In this document: one piece after another, positions 1-5,388 of the stretch
Position numbering within the stretch: the first letter of the stretch is position 1
How the letters are laid out: the number at the start of each line of letters is the position of its first letter
Made by a program: the position numbers and the translations under genes
NCBI GenBank assembly: GCA_022564535.1
Contig: JADFLD010000175.1
Location: 1 to 5,388 of the forward strand
Length of the DNA stretch: 5,388 nt
Reading direction: 5' to 3'
Source: Gemmatimonadota bacterium
GTDB lineage: Bacteria; Gemmatimonadota; Gemmatimonadetes; Longimicrobiales; UBA6960
The notes under the pieces: model-generated
What the model was told of the DNA's origin: nothing
The model's database searches: none
What the model saw: only the letters and a program-made list of their open reading frames with translations

Positions 1-1
1 C

Positions 2-523
2 CTCGCGGACCGGCTTATCGAGGCGATCTACGCCGGGCAGCTTCTCGGCGGCGACGGCCGGCACGGCGACGCGCAGTCCGCGGCCGTGCTCGTCGCCGAT
101 CCTCGGCCAGGAAGGTCACGAAGGCCGGATGGAGTGACCGTCGATATCAACGTTTGCGAGAACTCCCAGCCGGTGCGTGAGGTTCGCCGCATCTACGACG
201 CGGTCTCAGAGACGCTCGGCTTTCGGACGCTCCGGCAGTTCGCCGGCCGAGACGTTCTTCAGCTCAAGGTCATGCTGCACGCGCTTGGATACTTCCGCCC
301 CGAAGCGACCGAGCTGTCACTCGAGGGGATCGAGGCAGACGTCTACGGTCCCGACGCGATGAACGCCGTGGACCGATTTCGCTCGGACCAGGGATGGCAG
401 ATTGCTGTCGTGGGCTATGTGGACCGGCGGACGATCGATCGTCTATGGGCTCGATTGGATGAGGTCGGAAGGGCGAATGCCGTGCGAACGACACTCCTGG
501 AGATTGCGCGCGTCCGCCGCTGA
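2..523 (+). CDS. DUF1028 family protein with C-terminal peptidoglycan-binding-like domain (5' partial)
   Basis: The reading frame is open from the left edge (codons in phase with base 2) to the TGA at 521-523, giving 173 visible residues; the true start is outside the window. The GTG at 86 is only an internal codon. The first ~60 residues (LADRLIEAIYAGQLLGGDGR, then GDAQSAAVLV and VDINVCENSQPVRE) look like the C-terminal end of DUF1028 proteins, which have, to my knowledge, an Ntn-hydrolase-like fold but no assigned reaction. Residues ~81-149 (from GRDVLQLKVMLHALGYF to GYVDRRTIDRLW) resemble a putative peptidoglycan-binding domain (PG_binding_2 type) often found at the C-terminus of this family. 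The usual Gly-rich stretch between the two parts is replaced by an Arg-rich one (about bases 110-139), and better-looking family residues occur there in the other two frames, so local indels are possible. It converges with the minus-strand operon, 63 bp away. Family call fairly sure; function unknown. Confidence 0.8.
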   Translation, partial: LADRLIEAIYAGQLLGGDGRHGDAQSAAVLVADPRPGRSRRPDGVTVDINVCENSQPVREVRRIYDAVSETLGFRTLRQFAGRDVLQLKVMLHALGYFRPEATELSLEGIEADVYGPDAMNAVDRFRSDQGWQIAVVGYVDRRTIDRLWARLDEVGRANAVRTTLLEIARVRR

Positions 524-586
524 ACCGCCCGAGCCGAGGTTTATCTACCCGCCGGCTTGTACACGCTAGCAGAGGCTTTCCCAGAC

Positions 587-2059
587 TCAGGCTTCCGGGA
601 CGTCCACGTCGAAGGCTGCGGTCTCGACGGTGCCGCCGATCTTCACCTGCACGAAGATCCGGTACGCCCCGGCGCGGGGGAAAACGAACGGGAAGGTGAC
701 GGCGTTTCCCGTCGCGACCCCCGCCATGTTCATGGCCGACGTACTGGCCTCGGGAGCCTCGGCCCGCTCGAATCGATCCTGAGCGGCCATGCTGATGCTT
801 CCGTACGGGTGGAGGTGGATGAACACCGAGCCATCGTCCCGGGTCACCGCCGCGTGGCTCAGCATCCCCATGTACGGCTCGAGCGCCGAGGGTGTACCGT
901 CCGCCTCGGTCACGCGGAAGCCCAGGGTAGTCTCGGCGTCGACGCGGGGTTCCCGGCCGTCTTCCCACACGATGCTCCGTCCGCTCGGCAGGTCGAAACG
1001 GGCTCCTGCGGCCTCTCCGAGCGGCGGGAGCTCGGCCCAGGAGTCATCCGCGTCGCGCACCGGCTCGATGGACGCGTCCAAGGCCGCTGCTCCGACGGTT
1101 ACGGTGTCCACCAGAGTCTGAGCGAATCCGCTCGCGTGCACGATGTCCGCATAAATGCGGTAGTCGCCGGGGGGGAGCGGCGGGAAGGGCACCACGAAGG
1201 CGCTCGAGTCCGCTGACTCGGGGTGAATGTGCGCGAACGCGGATAAGCCATCGTCACGCACGAGGAACATGTGCATGAGCTTTCCGTGGTCGGGGATCAG
1301 CGGAGTCCACTCCCGCCCCAGCCACGCGGGATCGTCGATCCGGAGCGTGAGGATCGGTCCCCCGTCGGTGTCCACCACCGTCGATGTCGTCGTGAGCGGC
1401 CGGAACATCGCCGCCCGGTACGCCGCGTCGACGGCACCCCACCAACTCCACCCACCCCACATGAGTGTGGCGAGCCCGATGCCGCCGAGCCCCATCGCCA
1501 TCACGGCCCGGCGTCGACGCTTCGGATCCGGGTCGTCGCCGGGCGGGAGTACGCTCTCGCGGACAGCAGCCCCAAAAATCGTGACCGCTCCGAAGAAGAG
1601 GAAGACCACCATGCCGATGAGGCCTGCCACCATGACAGGGTGCATATCCAGGCGGCGCTCGGCGACCGCGTTGACGGGGACGAACACGGTTCCCTCACCC
1701 AGCGGCCCCATCACGTGGACGTGGACGCTGTACGACCCGGTCGTCATCAACCAGAGCTCGGCCGAATAGAGACCCTCTTCGCCTCGGACAGCCCGGGCCG
1801 TATCCGGAGGAGGCGCGCCCTCGAGTCCGGCGTCCCACCGGAGAGGGCGCACGGTTACCACCGAAGGCGCGACCTCGCCGGAGAAGCGGATGGAGATTTG
1901 TGCGAGCCCGGGGATCACACCGGGCGTGCGGACGATCACGCGGATCGGATAGGGTCCGGCCATGCCATCGAAGTAGGCATTCGTGGTCCCGACGTGCGCA
2001 GACGCGGCGATCCCGACGCAGAGTGCCAGCAGCATGCCGGTGGCTCGGGTCCGGTGCAT
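587..2059 (-). CDS. PmoB/AmoB-like secreted copper-site protein with duplicated His-rich C-terminal module
   Basis: 490 aa, ATG start at 2059, stop TGA at 587-589; second gene of the operon, 15 bp after the 398-aa gene. Seen: a signal peptide (1-21, ending AASA) whose likely cleavage leaves His22 as the first mature residue; a beta-rich domain (22-~135) ending in GSYSVHVHVMGPLGEG, with His113-x-His115; membrane helices ~141-166 and ~185-208 joined by an Arg-rich, presumably cytoplasmic loop (RRRRR at 180-184 region); then a periplasmic ~280-residue part. Known: PmoB has the same order, and its CuB site uses the mature N-terminal His33 plus His137 and His139 in a WHVH motif. I infer a divergent B subunit of a copper membrane monooxygenase-like complex. 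The C-terminal part is larger than in PmoB and holds two related modules, each with His-x-His-Pro (277-280, 415-418). No strong Shine-Dalgarno is visible; Met9 is an alternative start. Alternative role: periplasmic copper-binding or copper-handling protein. Overall weak sequence identity expected, so the family call rests on motifs and architecture. Confidence 0.7.
   Translation of the reverse strand: MHRTRATGMLLALCVGIAASAHVGTTNAYFDGMAGPYPIRVIVRTPGVIPGLAQISIRFSGEVAPSVVTVRPLRWDAGLEGAPPPDTARAVRGEEGLYSAELWLMTTGSYSVHVHVMGPLGEGTVFVPVNAVAERRLDMHPVMVAGLIGMVVFLFFGAVTIFGAAVRESVLPPGDDPDPKRRRRAVMAMGLGGIGLATLMWGGWSWWGAVDAAYRAAMFRPLTTTSTVVDTDGGPILTLRIDDPAWLGREWTPLIPDHGKLMHMFLVRDDGLSAFAHIHPESADSSAFVVPFPPLPPGDYRIYADIVHASGFAQTLVDTVTVGAAALDASIEPVRDADDSWAELPPLGEAAGARFDLPSGRSIVWEDGREPRVDAETTLGFRVTEADGTPSALEPYMGMLSHAAVTRDDGSVFIHLHPYGSISMAAQDRFERAEAPEASTSAMNMAGVATGNAVTFPFVFPRAGAYRIFVQVKIGGTVETAAFDVDVPEA
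596..1354 (-). repeat. Tandem-duplicated His-rich beta module inside the B-like protein
   Basis: Residues ~236-322 and ~377-488 of the 490-aa protein align with each other. Module 1 has DHGKLMHMFLVRDDG (His258, His263), then FAHIHP (His277, His279), then PPGDYRIYADI. Module 2 has YMGMLSHAAVTRDDG (His402), then FIHLHP (His415, His417), then RAGAYRIFVQV. The shared skeleton is H/M-x-x-L-x-H, VxRDDG, F-x-H-x-HP, then G-x-YRI before the last strand. Module 2 also has an insert containing Met424, Met443 and Met445. Similar H..FxHxHP segments occur, as I recall, in poorly characterised proteins annotated as heavy-metal or copper binding. Metal binding here is inference from the His/Met pattern and the predicted periplasmic location. 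Confidence 0.65.
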
Positions 2060-2074
2060 GGAATCGGCGTCCGG

Positions 2075-3271
2075 TTACCGCCGAACGCTCCCCATCCAGT
2101 CGCCCCACCAGAGGCCGAGGCGGGCGGACGCCGCCCCGATCAACACGGCCCACCCGAGCGATGCCGCGCTCGCCGTCGATCCCCAGAACTCGTACTGCCA
2201 TGGGCCCGGGCGGGAATTGTAGTCCCACTGGTCCGCACCGAAGACGAAGTTGCGAGCGCTCTCGCTGAGCAGGAACGCCGAGAAGAACCACTGGACCGCG
2301 AGGAGCACCATGACGAACGCGGCCCCGATCGCGGCGGACGCGAGCCAGGGACGCAGGCGTGAGCCCTCCCCCGGCAGCGTCCGCGCGAGCACGTCCACGA
2401 CCACGGCCGGCACCACGAGCAGGAGCGGGAACGCCGGTGGGACCATGCTGTCCAAGGGGCGCAGGATCGGGCCGAGGAGCGGCTCAGCCGAGAAGAGCTG
2501 GAGGACCCAGATCATCGTCACCGTCAGCCCCATGTAAAACGCGGCTGCCAGCGTCGCTCCGAACCGGGCGAGTGAGCTGCGTGAGATCCCGACGAGGAAG
2601 AGCGGGAAGATGCCCGCGCTGACCAGGTAGAACTGCGCGCTCCGCTGGACGTTCGGGAACGTGATCTCCTCCGTAGCCAACGTGGCCATCATGAGGATCA
2701 ACACGCCACCCGTGTACGCCAAGAGCAGCTTGAGCACCGCTGAGTCGGCCCCGACGTTGTTCTGGCGCGACAGGACCATGAGCATGGCGCCCATCTGGAT
2801 CGCGATGATGCCCGCGGCCAGAACCGTGTGCGGAGGGCTGAGAATCTCGACATCCAGCCCATAGGCGTTGTGCCACCAGTCGTCGAAGGGACCCGACGCG
2901 ATCATCGCGAACGCACCCCAGATGCAGACCCACGCGCCGAGCGGGCCGCGGAAGCCCCAGAACGTCACGCCGCCTGCCTTGGCCATGACACTGCCGGCGA
3001 AGGTGGTCTGGAGGACGAGCCATCCGCACGAGAGGCCGGCGGCCGCGCCGCCGAGATAGATCGCCATGTGGGCCGGCGTCCAGAAGCTGTCCCGCCCGAT
3101 CGTGCGATGCCACGAGATGTCCCACATCACACCGAGGGCCACGCTCGTGGAAGCGAAGACGACGGCCCAGACGTACCAGGGGACGGCCCCCATGCCATCG
3201 GTCGTGGCTCCTTCTCCGACCACACCGTCGTCGGGTATCGCCGTTCTGTAAGCCGTAGCTATGGTGCTCAC
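2075..3271 (-). CDS. PmoC-like polytopic membrane protein with CuC/CuD-type ligand motifs, possibly fused to a PmoA-like half
   Basis: 398 aa, GTG start at 3271 (CGGGGGG lies 4-5 nt upstream; the frame is closed by a stop at 3305-3307 with no other start), stop TAA at 2075-2077. About ten membrane helices: ~31-50, 67-87, 108-126, 146-167, 179-199, 212-229, 235-259, 276-297, 309-335, 365-387. Asp51-x3-His55-x12-His68, in the context WH-x-TI-x-RD-x3-TP-x-H, matches the Methylococcus PmoC CuC ligands Asp156/His160/His173. Asp130-x3-His134-x13-His148 matches the CuD set Asn227/His231/His245, with Asp for Asn. The helix order around both sites also matches. The protein begins at what would be PmoC helix 3, so the first two PmoC helices are missing. 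Residues ~180-398 are extra relative to PmoC and weakly recall PmoA (FP-x5-P then an aliphatic helix with Asp; YN-x2-R-x-G-x3-Y at 351-360). First gene of the operon, followed by the B-like gene, as in pmoCAB. Homology to PmoC: fairly confident. Fusion to a PmoA-like half: tentative. Reaction and substrate: unknown. Confidence 0.75.
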   Translation of the reverse strand: MSTIATAYRTAIPDDGVVGEGATTDGMGAVPWYVWAVVFASTSVALGVMWDISWHRTIGRDSFWTPAHMAIYLGGAAAGLSCGWLVLQTTFAGSVMAKAGGVTFWGFRGPLGAWVCIWGAFAMIASGPFDDWWHNAYGLDVEILSPPHTVLAAGIIAIQMGAMLMVLSRQNNVGADSAVLKLLLAYTGGVLILMMATLATEEITFPNVQRSAQFYLVSAGIFPLFLVGISRSSLARFGATLAAAFYMGLTVTMIWVLQLFSAEPLLGPILRPLDSMVPPAFPLLLVVPAVVVDVLARTLPGEGSRLRPWLASAAIGAAFVMVLLAVQWFFSAFLLSESARNFVFGADQWDYNSRPGPWQYEFWGSTASAASLGWAVLIGAASARLGLWWGDWMGSVRR

Positions 3272-3413
3272 GGTGCCCCCCGGGCCTTCCTGAACTGTTC
3301 CGTGTTACCGGAATGGCTCCGTCGGTTTGTCCGGCGATTCGCGGGTGAAATACTAGCTCATCCTTGGCCGGTCGGGCCAGTCCCGTGAAGGGGTCCGGGT
3401 TCACACAGCTGAT
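3272..3413. promoter_or_regulatory. Divergent intergenic region with presumed promoters for both directions
   Basis: These 142 bp separate the minus-strand operon from the plus-strand winged-helix gene, so both promoters should lie here. I see only weak sigma70-like matches: on the plus strand TTGTCC at about 3328 with TACTAG 18 nt downstream (3351-3356), and on the minus strand TAGTAT over the same bases. An inverted repeat TGGCC-5 nt-GGCCA lies at 3365-3379, and an imperfect palindrome centred on CAGCTG (3406-3411), flanked by CACA and TGTG, overlaps the annotated GTG. Either could be an operator, but short palindromes are expected by chance in GC-rich DNA. Confidence 0.35.
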
Positions 3414-4682
3414 GTGCCGGTGCCGCTTGCGAGCTATTCTGAGGAAACACCTTCTCTCAATCGGACGGAGGGCCGGTTGAAGTCCTTGGCGGCAGATGGG
3501 TCACGAGACCAGGTTCTTTGGTCCCTGCACGCCCTGGGTGGTGAAGCCACCCTGGGTGACCTCCTCACGCTTACGGGTCTTCCCCGGATCGACCTCGACC
3601 GTTCGCTCGACAGCCTGATCGCGCGCGGCCAGGCACAGGTTCGCGTGCTCGAATACGGGGATCTTACGTATCACGTGTCGGAGTCCGAGTCCGGCTGGCC
3701 GTCGGGTCTGCGGCGCTCGCCGCTCGGGCTCTCTCGTCACAGTCGAGCGGCTGCGCTCGCCAGGGCGCGTCGAATCCTCTTCGATCGAAGGACACTCCGC
3801 CTTCTTCGGGCGCGAGAGGGCGTGCTCAGCCTGGCCGAGCTCGTGGAGCAGACCGGGTTGCCCCTACGCGAGGCCGAGGAAGAGATGGTGCGGATGGCGG
3901 AAAGTTGGGGGGGCGAGGCCCATACCGGCTTGGACGGACACGTGGTGTATGCCTTTCCGGAGATCATGAGCAGCGTCCACGGCCGCTTCGCGGAGCGGGA
4001 GCCGCGCCCGGCGTGGGTCCACAGTGACGATCCGATGGACCACACGCGAGAGCGTCTTCGCAGCGCGAGGGTCGGGCTCGGCGCGATCGCAGCGGGGTGC
4101 GTCACCGCTGGGGTCGGCCCCTGGGTCCTCGGGCCCGCTCTCGGCATTACCACGATTCTAGGGGCCGCGGCGCTCTCGGTTGCTGCTGGAGGGATCCTCG
4201 TCGGATTCGGAGCCCGCCTCGTGCTGCGCAACCACCGGCGCTTCAGGTTCAGCCAGCAGGACGCGCTACGACGCTATGCTTTTGGATGCGTGGTCGAGAC
4301 CGCGTTGGCAGGGAAGGGCGTCGTGTCGCTCGAACGTGTCACGGGGCTGATCCAGCGTCGGGCCGGAAAAGTGAAGGTGAGGAAGTCGAAGGTGGAGGCT
4401 GCGCTCCGCGAGCTCGCGACCGAGTTCGACGCACCGATCACGAGCCAGGGAGGCGATCTGTTCTTCGGATTTCGGAACGTCAAGCGGCAATTTCTGGCCA
4501 GTCACCTGCTCCGTCGCACGTTGCGCCTGGGAAGCACCGTGTCCGGGTCCACGGTGTTCGACAGCGGAGATTCGCGGGAGGTGGCGTGGAGGCGGGAGCT
4601 CGATGCGTTCGACCGGGCGCCAACGAGCTCGGGGTCTGAGACGGGTCCTGACGGCCGATCGATTCGATCGCGCTCGAGGTAG
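3414..4682 (+). CDS. Membrane-anchored protein with three winged-helix-like segments, function unknown
   Basis: 422 aa from GTG 3414 to TAG 4680-4682. I do not recognise a named family. Residues ~30-90 (DQVLWSLHALGGEATLGDLL, TGLPRIDLDRSLDSLIARG, then a short beta wing) look like a winged-helix DNA-binding fold. Residues ~118-182 repeat the plan (LSLAELVEQTGLPLREAEEE, then GHVVYAFPE). Residues ~217-270 are two Gly/Ala-rich hydrophobic helices broken near PALG, a likely membrane hairpin. Residues ~285-355 form a third such segment (GVVSLERVTGLIQRRAG, SKVEAALRELATEF, GDLFFGF). The tail is Ser/Arg-rich and low in complexity. With a hairpin, both soluble parts would be cytoplasmic, so a membrane-tethered regulator or a protein-interaction scaffold is plausible; neither is shown. 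The start is uncertain: GTG 3414 has no clear Shine-Dalgarno, whereas TTG 3477 follows GGAGGG and would still keep all three segments. It diverges from the copper-monooxygenase-like operon and lies in phase with the next frame. Confidence 0.7.
   Translation: MPVPLASYSEETPSLNRTEGRLKSLAADGSRDQVLWSLHALGGEATLGDLLTLTGLPRIDLDRSLDSLIARGQAQVRVLEYGDLTYHVSESESGWPSGLRRSPLGLSRHSRAAALARARRILFDRRTLRLLRAREGVLSLAELVEQTGLPLREAEEEMVRMAESWGGEAHTGLDGHVVYAFPEIMSSVHGRFAEREPRPAWVHSDDPMDHTRERLRSARVGLGAIAAGCVTAGVGPWVLGPALGITTILGAAALSVAAGGILVGFGARLVLRNHRRFRFSQQDALRRYAFGCVVETALAGKGVVSLERVTGLIQRRAGKVKVRKSKVEAALRELATEFDAPITSQGGDLFFGFRNVKRQFLASHLLRRTLRLGSTVSGSTVFDSGDSREVAWRRELDAFDRAPTSSGSETGPDGRSIRSRSR
3467..3472 (+). promoter_or_regulatory. 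Possible ribosome binding site favouring a TTG start at 3477
   Basis: GGAGGG lies 4 nt before an in-frame TTG (3477-3479) of the winged-helix membrane protein. It is the only strong Shine-Dalgarno-like sequence near the 5' end; the upstream GTG at 3414 has none. The 21 residues removed by this later start lie outside any recognisable domain. Confidence 0.4.
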
Positions 4683-5388
4683 CGCCATCGAAAGACTCGA
4701 TCTGCGGGTGACGACATAGCCGCCGCGAGGAGGGACCCGCTTTACGAGCGATGGCGTTGGCGGGTCTTCGGCACCACATGGCTCGCCTATGCCGGATTTT
4801 ATTTTTCTCGCAAGGGATTTTCGGTGGCCAAACTCGGGCTTCTCGAGGATCCGGCGGTCGGGCTCACACCGATTTTGGCGAGCAACATCGACATCGCCTA
4901 CAGCGTCGCGTACGGGCTGGGCCAGTTCCTGTGGGGCATGTCCGCCGACCGATTCGGCCCCCGGCGGGTGGTGCTCGGAGGGCTGCTTGCGTCGAGCGCC
5001 GTCGGCGTAGCCATGGGGCTTTCCTCTACGGTCGTTCTCCTCGGCGTCTTCTTCTTCGCGCAGGGCCTCTGCCAATCCACCGGCTGGGCACCCCTGACCA
5101 AGAACATGGGATTCTGGTTCTCGTCGAAGGAACGAGGTCGGGTGATGGGCTACTGGTGCACCAACTACGCCTTTGGCGGGATGGTCGCATCGCCGTTCGC
5201 GGGCTACGTCGCCTATTCGGTCTTCGACGATTGGCGTTGGGCGTTCTTTTCGGGCGCCGCGGTGCCGGTCCTGATTTGTATTCCCTTCTACTTCCTTCAG
5301 CGCGATCGACCTCGAGATGTCGGACTCGAAGAGATCGAGGACTACCACGACGAGCCGATGGCGGTGGTCGATGGTAGCCGCGTAGCCG
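4683..5388 (+). CDS. Organophosphate:phosphate antiporter-type (GlpT/UhpT-like) MFS transporter, 3' partial, 5' end abnormal
   Basis: The frame is open from just after the TAG at 4680 to the right edge; recognisable protein begins near 4734 (DPLYERWRWRVFGTTWLAY). About half of a ~440-aa transporter is present. Matches to E. coli GlpT run in order: a first helix with FYFSRKGFS (Arg/Lys pair like GlpT Arg45-Lys46), motif A DRFGPRRV, GWAPLTKNMGFWFSSKERG, a following WCTNYAFGG helix, and DRPRDVGLEEIEDY before the central loop. It should exchange a phosphorylated or anionic organic compound across the inner membrane. The GlpT substrate residue Lys80 aligns with Gln, and His165 with Tyr, so glycerol-3-phosphate is unlikely as substrate. 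No ATG, GTG or TTG lies in frame before GTG 4824, which is inside helix 1 and too late. GTG 4708 would give a natural N-terminus (MTT then AAARRDPLYERW) only after a -1 shift. The coordinates given are therefore the open frame, not a proven start. Confidence 0.8.
4728..4733 (+). promoter_or_regulatory. AGGAGG Shine-Dalgarno-like sequence without a matching start codon
   Basis: A perfect AGGAGG lies within the 5' end of the transporter frame. Six bases downstream, the in-frame codon is CTT (4740-4742), not a usual start, and the nearest ATG (4751) is out of frame and 17 nt away. It may be coincidental coding sequence (Arg-Arg), or mark a start codon lost by mutation or sequencing error. Confidence 0.3.

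Noticed and set aside
524..586. Rho-independent terminator between the convergent genes
   Set aside because: No stem with a T-run is visible on either strand; only a repeated AGGCTT hexamer is seen, which does not form a hairpin.
270..968. Minus-strand frame of 232 codons across the convergent junction
   Set aside because: It overlaps the DUF1028 gene and the B-like gene in other frames; its product is Arg/Gly/Pro-rich and unlike any protein I know.
1271..2362. Long plus-strand open frame (363 codons) opposite the B-like and C-like genes
   Set aside because: It is rich in Arg, His, Pro and Asp with no hydrophobic core or motif and lies antisense to two genes with clear domains; typical antisense shadow in GC-rich DNA.
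2075..3271. Reading the 398-aa protein as a generic transporter or cytochrome b-type subunit
   Set aside because: No transporter motif is present, and the His spacing and position do not match paired intramembrane haem ligands; the agreement with PmoC copper ligands is far more specific.
4266..5348. Minus-strand open frame of 360 codons opposite the winged-helix gene end and the transporter
   Set aside because: The product is Arg/Glu/His-rich and low in structure, while the opposite strand encodes a recognisable MFS protein; it is a shadow.
4751..5377. Plus-strand ATG frame of 208 codons over the transporter
   Set aside because: It is out of frame with the GlpT-like protein and gives an Arg/Gly-rich product without motifs.

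Overview
The window is GC-rich, gene-dense bacterial DNA. Its composition and gene types (a DUF1028 protein with a peptidoglycan-binding-like tail, a GlpT-type transporter, GTG starts) would suit a free-living Gemmatimonadota- or Acidobacteriota-like organism. That placement is inference; no rRNA or marker gene is present. I saw no tRNA, CRISPR array, insertion sequence or origin.

Layout: (1) 2-523, plus strand: the 3' part of a DUF1028-family gene whose start lies outside the window. (2) 587-3271, minus strand: a two-gene operon, read 3271 to 587, encoding a polytopic membrane protein (398 aa) and a secreted, twice membrane-spanning His-rich protein (490 aa), 15 bp apart. (3) 3272-3413: a short divergent intergenic region. 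(4) 3414-4682, plus strand: a membrane-anchored protein with three winged-helix-like segments. (5) 4683 to the right edge, plus strand: the N-terminal half of an organophosphate-antiporter-type MFS transporter with no normal start codon.

The most interesting part is the minus-strand pair. I believe it is a highly divergent, compact relative of the copper membrane monooxygenases (CuMMO: pMMO, AMO, HMO). The 398-aa protein carries D-x3-H-x12-H and then D-x3-H-x13-H. These match in spacing and surroundings the CuC (Asp156/His160/His173) and CuD (Asn227/His231/His245) ligand sets of Methylococcus PmoC. The 490-aa protein has the PmoB plan: a signal peptide whose likely cleavage exposes an N-terminal His, a beta domain ending in H-x-H as in the CuB site, two membrane helices, and a periplasmic C-terminal part. 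The 398-aa protein lacks the first two PmoC helices but continues into about six more helices that could be a fused PmoA-like half, giving the canonical C-A-B order in two genes. The C-terminal part of the B-like protein is enlarged and holds a duplicated His-rich module not found in classical PmoB. Substrate and activity are unknown; a copper-binding, non-oxygenase role is also possible.

The flanking genes have no clear functional tie to the pair. The divergent winged-helix membrane protein could share its control region. Two places (about 108-141 and 4708-4740) hint at small frameshifts, which may be sequencing errors or real lesions.
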